DNA from: Desulfobaculum xiamenense
GTDB taxonomy: Bacteria > Desulfobacterota > Desulfovibrionia > Desulfovibrionales > Desulfovibrionaceae
Length of the DNA: 64,000 nt
Assembly: GCF_011927665.1 (NCBI RefSeq)
Contig: NZ_JAATJA010000002.1
Coordinates: 682,001 to 746,000, forward strand
Reading direction: 5' to 3'
Shown here piece by piece: positions 24,303-32,473 of the stretch. The notes under the pieces were generated by a model. It was given only the letters and a program-made list of their open reading frames with translations. It searched no databases and had not been told where the DNA came from. Positions within the stretch are counted from its first letter, which is position 1. Each line of letters opens with the position of its first letter. The position numbers and the translations under genes are program-made.

Positions 24303-26324
24303 CTAGAAGCTCGCCTTGAGGCCGAGCAGGAAGTTGCGGCCGGGCGAGGGGTATTCGTTCCCGTCGTCGTAGTAGTTGACGTCGAAGATGTTCTTCATCT
24401 CGAAGTACACTTCGTAGTGCTCCATGAACTCCTTGGAGATGCGGCCATCCACCACGAAGAAGTCCTTCATCTTCACTTCCTCGTCGGTGGGGTTGGTCAT
24501 GTCCGGAAGATCGGAGTACGCGCCGCGCATGTGACGCGCACGCAGGTGCAGGTTCACCAGCGCCTTGGGCACGAGGTAGTCGAGCCCGAGGCTCAGGATG
24601 TGCTCCGGTGCGCGCTCGATGTAGTCCGTTGCGCGTCCGTCCGTGCGGTTGCGAGCATTGTTGTAGGTGTAGCTGGCGCTGAGCGCAAGGTCGTCGATAG
24701 GTCTGAAGCGTGTTCCTGCCTCGAAGCCCATCATGCGTACTTCGCCGATGTTCTGCTGGAGCCTGTTTCCTGCGGAGTCTTCGGTGAGGGTGATGTAGTC
24801 GTCGACGTCATGCATGAAGAGGGAGAGTTCCACATCGAGGCGGTCGGTCAGGGCGCGCTCCGCACCGATGAGGTAGTTGATGGACTTTTCGGTCTTGAGG
24901 TCAGGATTGCCACCCTTGCTGCTGAAGTAGTTGCTCAGGGTGGGGAAGCGGGACTTGTGCGCCACGGAGCCGTAGAGCCGCGTGCCGTCCTCGAAGCGGT
25001 AGCTCAGGCCGATCATGGGATTGAACGCGGTTTTGTCGTCGGGAGTCTCCAGCTCCGTGCCGTCGGCCTCCTCGGCCTTGTCCACGGTGGACCAGTCGTA
25101 ACTTGCGCCGACGACCACGGTGGGCCAGTCGCCGTAGTTCATTTCGTTCTCCACGGCCACCGAGCCGGTGTAGGAGTAGTACTCCTCGAACTCGGCATCT
25201 TCGGTTTCGCGACTCTTGTGCGAATCGCCCCGGTAGTGGACGGCGAAGCGCACGGTGTCCCACTCGCAGGGGGCGACGTCCGCGAAGAGCGCGGCGCCAA
25301 GCACGTGATCTTCGAAACGGCTGGTGGCCAGGAAGGTGGAGTGGTCCGGCTCCGCATAGGAGGAATATTCGTCGTCATGGGAGTGGTAGAAGGCCTGCCC
25401 GCGCAGGGTCAGCCACTGGGTTGCCACGCGGCGGGCGCTCAGGTCGAAGCCCCAGTCGCGGTATTCGTCGATGTCCGCCATGTCGGAGAAGATGTTGCCC
25501 TTCTTGACGAAGCCGCCCTTGTCGCTGACCGGGATGCCGTATTCGGACCGCGTGTGGAAGGCGTTGAGGTAGACGTCGGTGTCCTCGTCGGGGCTTATGC
25601 CGATGCGGGCCCACAGGGTGTCTGCCTCGCGGTCGGAGTGGTCGCGCAGGCCGCCGTCCTCGTGGACATAGCTGGTGCCCTTGATGTCGGCCACGTGGGT
25701 CTCGTAGTCGTCCGAGAGCCAGTAGCCGTCGGTGGAGGTGCGGTCGTAGCTCAGCCAGTAGTTGACGTTGCCCACGGTGTTGGCGTGGGCGGCTGCCACG
25801 CGGTAGGTGTTCGCGTCACTGACTTCGCCGGTGAGGTCGATGGTCGGTTTGGCGGTGCCCTTCTTGGTGATCACGTTGATCACCGCGCCAAGGTAGTTGG
25901 GACCGTAGAGCACCGAGGGGGCGCCCTTGGAGATTTCGATCTTCGAGATGATGGACGCGGGAATCTGGCGCAGGTTCAGCTTGCCGTAGTAGGTCTCATA
26001 GTAGGGCACGCCGTCGATGAGCACCAGCGAGCGCGACTGGTCGAAGCCGTGCACGAAGAATTGCGGTTCGCTTTTTGCGCCCGTGCCCACGTGGATGCCG
26101 GGCGCGTACTGGAGCGCGTCGACAAGGGTTTTTGCACCCATGGCCTCGATTTCCTGCGCATCGATGACCGTGTTGATGGAAATGTCCCGAACGCCGGGTT
26201 TTTCGCCACTGACGATGATCTCGCCAAGGGTGAAGACCTGTTCCGAATCGTCCGCCCAGGCGGCGGTGGTCGTGAACGTCACGGCCAGCGCGAGCGCCAA
26301 CAGGCGGATGCCGAGCCTCCTCAT
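24303..26324 (-). CDS. TonB-dependent outer-membrane receptor
   Basis: 673 residues from ATG 26324, with GGAGG 7 nt upstream. A signal peptide ends near AAWADD (about 25). The TonB box region is QVFTLGEIIVSG. The plug domain (about 30-160) includes LVLIDGVPYYETYYGKLNL and SVLYGPNYLGAVINVIT. A 22-strand-type barrel follows and ends in FLLGLKASF with the terminal Phe required for barrel insertion. First gene of a 13-gene operon that supplies its own TonB complex and ABC importer. Ligand unknown; siderophore, heme or corrinoid are all possible. Confidence 0.93.
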   Translation of the reverse strand: MRRLGIRLLALALAVTFTTTAAWADDSEQVFTLGEIIVSGEKPGVRDISINTVIDAQEIEAMGAKTLVDALQYAPGIHVGTGAKSEPQFFVHGFDQSRSLVLIDGVPYYETYYGKLNLRQIPASIISKIEISKGAPSVLYGPNYLGAVINVITKKGTAKPTIDLTGEVSDANTYRVAAAHANTVGNVNYWLSYDRTSTDGYWLSDDYETHVADIKGTSYVHEDGGLRDHSDREADTLWARIGISPDEDTDVYLNAFHTRSEYGIPVSDKGGFVKKGNIFSDMADIDEYRDWGFDLSARRVATQWLTLRGQAFYHSHDDEYSSYAEPDHSTFLATSRFEDHVLGAALFADVAPCEWDTVRFAVHYRGDSHKSRETEDAEFEEYYSYTGSVAVENEMNYGDWPTVVVGASYDWSTVDKAEEADGTELETPDDKTAFNPMIGLSYRFEDGTRLYGSVAHKSRFPTLSNYFSSKGGNPDLKTEKSINYLIGAERALTDRLDVELSLFMHDVDDYITLTEDSAGNRLQQNIGEVRMMGFEAGTRFRPIDDLALSASYTYNNARNRTDGRATDYIERAPEHILSLGLDYLVPKALVNLHLRARHMRGAYSDLPDMTNPTDEEVKMKDFFVVDGRISKEFMEHYEVYFEMKNIFDVNYYDDGNEYPSPGRNFLLGLKASF

Positions 26325-26451
26325 GATTCCAACCTCCGTGTGAGTTCGAGAGTGGCACGCAGGCGACTGCGTGCGGAGTCCAAGGTCCGTGCGAGAATGG
26401 ATGCTTCGGCCACATGTTGCCACGCCGCCGAAAGGTGCTCCGGGTTCAGGG

Positions 26452-26478
26452 CTAATAAGTCGGGTTCGGTATTGTCAA
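26452..26478 (-). promoter_or_regulatory. Candidate sigma-70 promoter of the TonB receptor operon
   Basis: On the - strand TTGACA (26473-26478) and TATTAG (26452-26457) are separated by 15 nt, slightly short. The start site would be near 26,445, giving a leader of about 120 nt before the receptor ATG. Confidence 0.45.
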
Positions 26479-26784
26479 GGTAACTGTCATGAATCGTTGT
26501 AAATGGTGTGCAAAAGTGTGCTCAAGATGGTTGGAAGGCGGATAGTGTAATACTTACTAAAAAGAACTGAAGGCAACCATAAATGACAATGAATTGCTTG
26601 GACTCCGCGTGCGTTTCCAAAATTCTGACGACAATCTGTATTGAAACGCTATGGCATGTGGAATGAGGTGGGAGGATGGAGTTTTGGCGCAGTGTGTCGC
26701 AAGAAACGCGTGTGCCGGAAGTGAGTATGGAGCGGCTGCACGCCGGTGAGTGCGGATGTTGACCGCTCCTGTTTGTGTATCCCT

Positions 26785-26812
26785 TTGCAAATGTTCATGT
26801 TGCGTGTATATA
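26785..26812 (+). promoter_or_regulatory. Candidate sigma-70 promoter of the STAS gene
   Basis: TTGCAA (26785-26790) and TATATA (26807-26812) are separated by 16 nt. The predicted start is about 50 nt upstream of the STAS ATG. Confidence 0.55.
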
Positions 26813-26868
26813 GTAGTGTGGACTGCGTGCCCCGCGCCGTGCGGCGGGGAACAAAAAAGGAGTGGAAC

Positions 26869-27204
26869 ATGCGCATGACGTGTCTCAAGCTGGCCGGAGT
26901 CTGTGTGCTGTATCTGGAAGGCGCGTTCGATGTGGACGCCGCCGGGGTCGTGGCGGATGAGATTGCCCGGCGCGTCGATGGTGGGCGCTATCGATTTATT
27001 CTGGACTTGAGCGGACTTGATGAGGTGAACGAGGAGGCCATCGGCACACTGGCGCGTGCGCGCCGTGCGCTTCGCGAACGTGGTGCGGATATCTGGCTCG
27101 CGGCACCGTCGGACGAGTTTTGCGATGTGCTGGGGGATGCGCGGCTGGGGTGCAGCTTCGACATGTACGGCGATGTGCGTGCCGCGGCCGACGCCTACCG
27201 CTGA
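26869..27204 (+). CDS. STAS-domain protein (anti-sigma antagonist-like)
   Basis: 111 residues from ATG 26869, with AAGGAG 6 nt upstream. The single STAS domain runs from VCVLYLEGAFDVDAAGVVADEI through FILDLSGLDEVNEEAIGTLARARRAL. In SpoIIAA-type antagonists the phosphorylated Ser lies just after the D-x-S-G-L-x-x-V segment; here the corresponding place reads EVNEEAIG, with no Ser/Thr, so phospho-switching looks lost. No kinase or phosphatase partner is next to it. Confidence 0.8.
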   Translation: MRMTCLKLAGVCVLYLEGAFDVDAAGVVADEIARRVDGGRYRFILDLSGLDEVNEEAIGTLARARRALRERGADIWLAAPSDEFCDVLGDARLGCSFDMYGDVRAAADAYR

Positions 27205-27226
27205 TGGGCCATGGCGGGGCGGATGA

Positions 27227-27934
27227 TCAGGCGTCCGCCTCGGCGGGCGCGGCGGCGACGGGCCTGCGGTAGAGCAGGCGCAACACGAGCCTGTCCCCGC
27301 TCAGTTCGAGCTGGCCGCCCTCGATGAGCGATGTATCCGTGCGGAGGTGATCGAGGAATGCCGCGATGCGCGGTTCGGGCCTGCCGTCCCAGCCTGGGGC
27401 GAGAGTGGTGGCGCTGGGCTGCGGAGGGATGGAGAGCGCCCGGTCGCCGGTGGCTTCGCGCACGAGGGCGTCGTCGGCCCAGAGCGCGTCGAGGCCCGGA
27501 CATTGGAACGTCGGGGTGGGGTGCGCCGTCAGTCGGAGCATGTCCGCCGAGAGCGGCAGAAAGCGCGAGAAGTTGAAGGGTGGGGCCTTGGGGATGCCCG
27601 AAGTGCTGAGCATGGGGGCCTGAAGCAGGCGTTCGGCGAGGACGTCGGCCAGCCGGTCGCGCAGTTCGGGACCAAGGCGCGTCTCCACGCCGTTCATGAG
27701 TAGACGTGCCCATGCGTGCCAGCGCTGTGCGCTGGAAGCCATGGACAGGATTTCGTGGGGGATGCGCGGCTTGTAGTAGTGACGACAATGGGCGCGTATT
27801 GCGTTGTTGAACGCATTGCGCGCCTCTTTCATCGCAAGGTGGAGGACGACCTGTTTTACGTCGCACAGGTAATCATCCGGCTCGCAGATGCAGACGGGGA
27901 TGATTGTTTCCGCTGTGGGAACGCCCATGGCCAT
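27227..27934 (-). CDS. Protein of unknown function
   Basis: About 235 residues; start is ATG 27934 or ATG 27928. I do not recognise a family. The protein is soluble with no signal peptide. Cysteines near the N-terminus (VCICEPDDYLCD) and a His/Cys pair (RAHCRHYYKP) could bind metal but match no known motif. The C-terminus is Pro/Ala-rich. It converges on the STAS gene and lies behind the Fe-S protein gene on the same strand. The candidate -10 box lies only 2 nt before ATG 27934, hinting at a leaderless or near-leaderless message from ATG 27928. Confidence 0.6.
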   Translation of the reverse strand: MAMGVPTAETIIPVCICEPDDYLCDVKQVVLHLAMKEARNAFNNAIRAHCRHYYKPRIPHEILSMASSAQRWHAWARLLMNGVETRLGPELRDRLADVLAERLLQAPMLSTSGIPKAPPFNFSRFLPLSADMLRLTAHPTPTFQCPGLDALWADDALVREATGDRALSIPPQPSATTLAPGWDGRPEPRIAAFLDHLRTDTSLIEGGQLELSGDRLVLRLLYRRPVAAAPAEADA

Positions 27935-27936
27935 CA

Positions 27937-27963
27937 AGTATAATGGTGCGACATTCCTGTCAA
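27937..27963 (-). promoter_or_regulatory. Candidate promoter abutting the start of the unknown gene
   Basis: On the - strand TTGACA (27958-27963) and TATACT (27937-27942) are spaced by 15 nt. A start site 6-8 nt downstream of the -10 box would fall at or next to ATG 27928. Confidence 0.45.
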
Positions 27964-28012
27964 TGCGTGAATCGTTGCATGTTGATGCTGCCGGATGTCG
28001 GCGAAATCGTCA

Positions 28013-29299
28013 CTACACACAGTCGGACTGGAGTTCCGGGCCGAGGTAGGCGCGCTCCTGCGGGCCGAGGATGCCGAGGGACAGGCAGATGAGCGTCCAC
28101 AGGTGTACGGTGTGCCATGTGCCGCCGAACGCCGCCCGCAGGTCGTGTATCTGCGAATGGCAGTTGTGGCAGGGGGTGATGACGTAATCCGCCCCGGTGG
28201 CCATGATCTGGTGCGCCTTGAATGCGCCGTAGGCCCTGCGCTGTGCCGGGAAGCCCGCCTGCAACGCGCCGCCGCCCCCGCCACAGCAGTAGTTGGCGCT
28301 ACGGTTGGGGTGCATCTCCACGAAATTTTCTTCGCCCACCACGGCGCGCGTCACGAAGCGCAGGTCCTCGGCCACGGGATCGCCAAGGGTCTTGCGCACG
28401 AGCTGGCAGGGGTCCTGCACCGTGAATTTCAGCCCCTCGCGGTTCCAGTCCGCGTTGACGGGAAGCCTGCCCTCGCGAATCCAGCGTGCGTACCACGGGA
28501 TGATGCTTTGAAGCTCGAACGACGGGGTGATGTGGAATTTTTCCAGTCCGGCCCGGACTGCGTAGAATTCGTGGCCTCACTCCGTGTTGAGCCAGACCTT
28601 GCAGCCGAGGTCCTCCACGGCCTGCACCTTGCGCCGCACGATGCGTTCCCAGCCGTCGTCATCCGCCGCGAACATGCAGTAGTTCTCCGCCGCCCAGCCT
28701 ACGGAGCCGTAGGTCCAGTCCGCGCCGACGCGGTTCAGGATCTTCCACAGCGGGACCATCTCCTCGGGTTCTGTGACCGGTTCGCGGGAGTTCTGGTTCA
28801 GAAAGAACATGGCTCCCTTGCGGTCGATGGGCGCGTCGAGCGTCGTCTCGCCGTCCTGCGTTTCCCGGACTTCCTCAAGCACGTCGCCGACCACGAAAGC
28901 GAAATCCTCGGAGCTTGCGCCCATGGCGCTGGTCCCCTCGGTGCGTAGCGCCTGATCGCAGGAGCCGACGATGCCTCGGGGGCGGCTTTCGCGCGGCCAC
29001 ATGGCGCGGGCCTCGTAAACGAGGGCCGGGATGTCGATCTGCATGGGGCACACGTGCACGCAGCGGCGGCACATGGTGCACATCCATACCCACGGCGTGG
29101 CGGCCAACTCGTCGTCCATGCCCAGCGTGGCCATGCGCACGAAGCGGCGCGGGTCCATGCCCGCAAGCCCGGTGGCCGGGCAGGCCGAGGAGCACATGCC
29201 GCAGGTCAGGCAGGTGTCGAAGCTGCCGCCCGAGGGGAAGAGCCTGCGCGAGATGGCGCGGAAGGAGGACGCGCCGGAGTGTTCCGTGGATGCGTGCAT
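28013..29299 (-). CDS. Selenocysteine-containing GlpC/HdrD-like Fe-S oxidoreductase
   Basis: 428 residues if UGA at 28579-28577 (codon 241) is read as selenocysteine. ATG 29299 has GGAGG upstream. Two ferredoxin-type [4Fe-4S] motifs are at C30/33/36/40 and C74/77/80/84. The first CCG-type domain has the context N-T-E-U-G-H, where homologues usually have Cys. The second has DPCQ (C298), CCGGGG (C338/339) and CHNC (C377/380). The frame stays open on both sides of the UGA, and protein family similarity continues across it. A perfect hairpin starts 16 nt after the UGA. It is divergent from glpA/glpB, whose usual third subunit is GlpC, so it probably carries electrons from glycerol-3-phosphate oxidation to the quinone pool or another acceptor. 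A true nonsense mutation is the alternative, but the intact downstream half argues against it. Confidence 0.85.
28544..28560 (-). promoter_or_regulatory. Bacterial SECIS-like hairpin
   Basis: In the mRNA, CAGUCCG and CGGACUG form a perfect 7-bp stem with loop GGC (or a 6-bp stem with loop GGGCC). The stem begins 16 nt after the UGA and the loop is about 22-23 nt from it, with G first in the loop. These fit the known bSECIS rules (loop 16-37 nt from UGA, G in the first two loop bases) for SelB recruitment. Confidence 0.8.
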
Positions 29300-29570
29300 G
29301 ATGCCTCCATGTCGGATTTCGGGGCAGGACGGGGGTTGCGCTTTGCATCCGTGCATTCGATGTGTATGCCGAATGATGCAAAGCGCCACACAGTATCATT
29401 GATATAGCATTGATGCGCACGCACTGCCAGGGTGTGCCGTGTGATGCGCATGTATGGCGGTTGAGCGGGTGAACAGGATGCATTGTGTTGACAAATGCCA
29501 GTCATATGGTACGTTTGCCACGATTTTCCGGCTGCGCCGTTGTATCAGGAACCAAAACACCGGAGCGGAT
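29300..29570. promoter_or_regulatory. Divergent glp control region with two palindromes
   Basis: 271 bp between the Fe-S protein gene and glpA. TATCATTGATA and, nearby, GCATTGATGC (both between about 29,394 and 29,420) are short palindromes sharing CATTGAT. Another imperfect inverted repeat, GCATTCG then CGAATGATGC, lies around 29,353-29,380. They could be operators of a glycerol- or redox-responsive regulator acting on both directions. A TTGACA at 29488-29493 lacks a -10 at normal spacing. Confidence 0.4.
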
Positions 29571-31145
29571 ATGCAGACGCGGGTGCTCATCATCGGCGGA
29601 GGCGCGACGGGGACCGGTCTCGCGCGGGATTTGGCCCTTCGCGGTGTGCGTTGCGTGGTTGCCGAAATGGGCGACGTCAACGCGGGCGCATCCGGCGGCA
29701 ATCACGGTCTGCTCCACAGTGGCGCGCGCTATGTCCAGTCCGACCCTCACTCTGCGGCGGAATGTCGGGAAGAGGGCGAATTGCTGCGAAAGCTTGCCCC
29801 CCAGTGCATTGATGACACCGGGGGGCTTTTTGTTGCCGTCGCCGGGGACGACGAGTCCTACGTGGCGGGGTTTCCGGGCTGGTGCGCGGCGGCTGGGGTG
29901 CCGTGCCGTGGCGTCAGCGTCTCCGAGGCTCGCGAGATGGAGCCGGAGATTTCACCGCACGCCATCGCCGCCTTCGAGGTGCGCGACGCGTCCATCGACC
30001 CGTTCCGGCTGTCGCTGGAGAATCTGTGGCACGCCCGCGACCTCGGCTGTACCTACATCCGCCGCAACCGCGTGGACCGTTTCGACATTGAGGGCGGCCG
30101 CATTCGTCGCGTGGTGCTGCGCCATGTGCGCACCGGGGCTGAGACCATCGTGGAACCGGAACTGGTGGTCAGCGCTTCCGGGGCGTGGGCCGCGAACGTT
30201 GCCCAACTGGCGGGCATCCGCATCCCCATGCTCTATTCCAAGGGCACGCTTCTGGTCACGCACGAGCGCATGGCCACGCGGGTCATCAATCGTCTGCGGC
30301 CGCCGGGAAACGGGGACATCCTTGTGCCGGGGGGCACGGTGTCTGTGCTTGGCACCACGTCGATCCGCCTGGAGGCGCTGGACGAGATACGCCCGACCAT
30401 GGCCGAGGTGGACGAGAACGTGGACGAAGGCGCGGCCATGGTGCCGCGACTGGGCACCACGCGCTACATTCGCGCCTATGCGGGCGTGCGTCCGCTCATC
30501 GGAGAGGGGGGGGGCGAGGACGACCGTGGGGCGAGCCGAGGCTTCGGACTCTACGATCATGCCCGCGACGGCGTGGAGAATTTCGTGACCATCACCGGCG
30601 GCAAGCTCACCACGTTTCGCCTCATGGCCGAGAAGACCGCCGATCTCGTCTGCGAGCGCCTCGGCGTGGACGCGCCCTGCCTCACGCGCAGCATGCCCCT
30701 GCCCGTGGCGGACCGCTGCCGCTGGACCGAACCGGGGCTGTCGCCGCGCGAGTGGGCACATCGCTCCGGCGGCGAGGACGGCATCCTGTGCGAGTGCGAA
30801 ATGGTGCCGCGCAGCACCGTTGATGACATCCTCGGCGGCTGTCGCGAATTTGCCAGCCAGCCAGCCCTGCGCGCCATCGGGCTGCGTAGCCGCGTGGGCA
30901 AGGGCGCGTGTCAGGGGGCGTTTTGCGGCATGCGGGTGGGGGCGCATCTCTACGACGAGGGCGTCTTCGATTCGCCACGAGGGCTGCTGCGCATTCGCGA
31001 ATTCCTTTCCGAACGCTTCAAGGGCCAGCGTCCCGTGTTGTGGGGCGTGCAACTGGCGCAGGCCGAATTGGCCGAGGCCATGCATTGCGGGCTGCTGGGG
31101 CTTGATCTTCTGGATGAACCGCCGTCGGACGGAGGTGGGGCATGA
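29571..31145 (+). CDS. glpA: Anaerobic glycerol-3-phosphate dehydrogenase subunit A
   Basis: 524 residues from ATG 29571 (GGAG 6 nt upstream). FAD-dependent oxidation of glycerol 3-phosphate to dihydroxyacetone phosphate. The N-terminal FAD motif is IIGGGATGTGLARDLALRG; GASGGNHGLLHSGARY is the conserved substrate/FAD block; TITGGKLTTFRLMAEKTAD follows near residue 345. The C-terminal BFD-like [2Fe-2S] domain has CECE (about 414) and CQGAFC (about 455). It overlaps glpB by 4 nt. Confidence 0.93.
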   Translation: MQTRVLIIGGGATGTGLARDLALRGVRCVVAEMGDVNAGASGGNHGLLHSGARYVQSDPHSAAECREEGELLRKLAPQCIDDTGGLFVAVAGDDESYVAGFPGWCAAAGVPCRGVSVSEAREMEPEISPHAIAAFEVRDASIDPFRLSLENLWHARDLGCTYIRRNRVDRFDIEGGRIRRVVLRHVRTGAETIVEPELVVSASGAWAANVAQLAGIRIPMLYSKGTLLVTHERMATRVINRLRPPGNGDILVPGGTVSVLGTTSIRLEALDEIRPTMAEVDENVDEGAAMVPRLGTTRYIRAYAGVRPLIGEGGGEDDRGASRGFGLYDHARDGVENFVTITGGKLTTFRLMAEKTADLVCERLGVDAPCLTRSMPLPVADRCRWTEPGLSPREWAHRSGGEDGILCECEMVPRSTVDDILGGCREFASQPALRAIGLRSRVGKGACQGAFCGMRVGAHLYDEGVFDSPRGLLRIREFLSERFKGQRPVLWGVQLAQAELAEAMHCGLLGLDLLDEPPSDGGGA

Positions 31146-32422
31146 CGCCACCCATCGTGGATGCCGATTTGGCCGTGGTCGGCTGCGGATTGGCTGGATG
31201 CGCCGCCGCTGCCCGCGCCGCCGAGCGCGGACAGCGCGTGGCGTTGATCGGGAGCGTCGGAGCCATGGTCTTCACCAGCGGCTATCTGGACGCGCTTGGT
31301 ATCGCGCCGGGGCCGCAGCGCCGTCCTCTCGACGATCCGTGGGCGGGCATCGCCGCGCTTTCGGACGCCGAACCCATGCATCCGCTTGCGCGGTTGGGGG
31401 CGGGCGAGGTCCGCGCGGCACTCGAATGGTTCCTGAACGTGCTTGCGCAGGCCGGCGTGCCCTACGTCGCCGCCGGGGACGCCAATTTCGTGGCTATGAC
31501 GCCCGCCGGAACCGTCAAGCGCACATGGGCCGTGCCCGCCACCATGCGGCCGGGTGTTGAGGCTCTGTCTGATGGCGGGGTCTGCATGATCGTCGGCGTG
31601 GAGGGGCTGCGGGGATTTTCCGCGCGGCAGGTGGCGGCCAATCTGGCGGCTGCGCGCCCTGGCGTCTTGGTCGAACGAGTGGCCTTTCCGGGCATGGCGG
31701 GGCGCGAGGACGTCTATGCCGAGCATATGGCCCGCGCGCTGGAGGTGCCCGACATCCTCGACGGGTTCGCCGAAGTTTTGCGCCCGCGCGTGGGCGGTGT
31801 GCGCTACGTGGGGCTGCCCGCCATTCTCGGCGTGCACGCGCCGGAGCGTGTCCGCGCCCGGCTGGAGGAGCGGCTTGGCGTCACGGTGTTCGAGATTCCG
31901 TGCATGCCGCCCTCGGTGCCGGGAATCCGCCTACGCGAGGCCCTTGAGGAGGCCCTGCCGAAGATGGGCGTGACGCTTGTGCCTTCGCGCCGCGTGCTGG
32001 CGGTTCGGCAGAGCGGCGAGGGCTTCGAGTTGGAGGCCGGGGTGCGGGCGACGGATACCATCGTGCGGGCGCGGGGTGTGGTGCTCGCAACGGGGCGTTT
32101 CCTTGGCGGCGGGCTTCGCGCCACGCGCGCCGGGGTGGAGGAGACGGTGTTCGGGTTGCCCGTGTCGCAGCCGGAGAGCCGTTCGGGCTGGCATGCCCGT
32201 GAATGTTTCGATCCCCGAGGCCACGGGATCAACAGGGCCGGACTGGAGGTGGACGATGCCATGCGTCCGCTTGGGCGCGATGGCGCGCCCGTGTCCGGCA
32301 CGCTGTTCGCCGCCGGGTCCGTCCTTGCGCATCAGGACTGGATTCGTTCGCGGTGTGGCGCGGGGTTGGCGGTGTCCACGGCCTGCCGGGCCGTGGACGC
32401 GTTCGTGGAACCGGAGAGCTGA
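31142..32422 (+). CDS. glpB: Anaerobic glycerol-3-phosphate dehydrogenase subunit B
   Basis: 426 residues. FMN/FAD-binding subunit that receives electrons from GlpA. The dinucleotide motif is VVGCGLAGCAAAARAAERG (about 11-29); later GVVLATGRFLGGGLRATRAGVEE matches GlpB and fumarate-reductase-like flavoproteins. The C-terminus SRCGAGLAVSTACRAVDAF is conserved. The membrane-anchoring Fe-S subunit GlpC is not in this operon but is probably the divergent selenoprotein. Confidence 0.88.
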   Translation: MTPPIVDADLAVVGCGLAGCAAAARAAERGQRVALIGSVGAMVFTSGYLDALGIAPGPQRRPLDDPWAGIAALSDAEPMHPLARLGAGEVRAALEWFLNVLAQAGVPYVAAGDANFVAMTPAGTVKRTWAVPATMRPGVEALSDGGVCMIVGVEGLRGFSARQVAANLAAARPGVLVERVAFPGMAGREDVYAEHMARALEVPDILDGFAEVLRPRVGGVRYVGLPAILGVHAPERVRARLEERLGVTVFEIPCMPPSVPGIRLREALEEALPKMGVTLVPSRRVLAVRQSGEGFELEAGVRATDTIVRARGVVLATGRFLGGGLRATRAGVEETVFGLPVSQPESRSGWHARECFDPRGHGINRAGLEVDDAMRPLGRDGAPVSGTLFAAGSVLAHQDWIRSRCGAGLAVSTACRAVDAFVEPES

Positions 32423-32473
32423 CCGGGCGGCCCATGGCCGCGATGCGTATGGTCGCACAAGGAGAGTGTCACT

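Larger units (their letters stand above)
26325..26868. other. Divergent regulatory region, receptor operon versus STAS gene
   Basis: 544 bp without a gene, clearly more AT-rich (about 26,450-26,640) than its surroundings. It holds one candidate promoter for each flanking unit (listed separately). I looked for a 19-bp Fur-type palindrome and saw none that is convincing, so iron control is not shown by the sequence. No riboswitch-like conserved core (for example a B12 box) was recognised. Confidence 0.5.

Noticed and set aside
23691-26483. 930-residue open frame on the + strand
   Set aside because: It is antisense to the TonB receptor, has no ribosome site, valine/histidine-biased nonsense composition and no motif; the - strand product is a textbook receptor.
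26325-26868. Fur box or cobalamin riboswitch upstream of the receptor operon
   Set aside because: Looked for because of the uptake operon; no 19-bp Fur-like palindrome or conserved riboswitch core could be made out.
28577-28579. Ordinary nonsense mutation or sequencing error splitting the Fe-S oxidoreductase
   Set aside because: Both halves are in the same frame with family motifs intact, the stop is UGA at a conserved Cys position, and a bSECIS-like hairpin follows at the correct distance.
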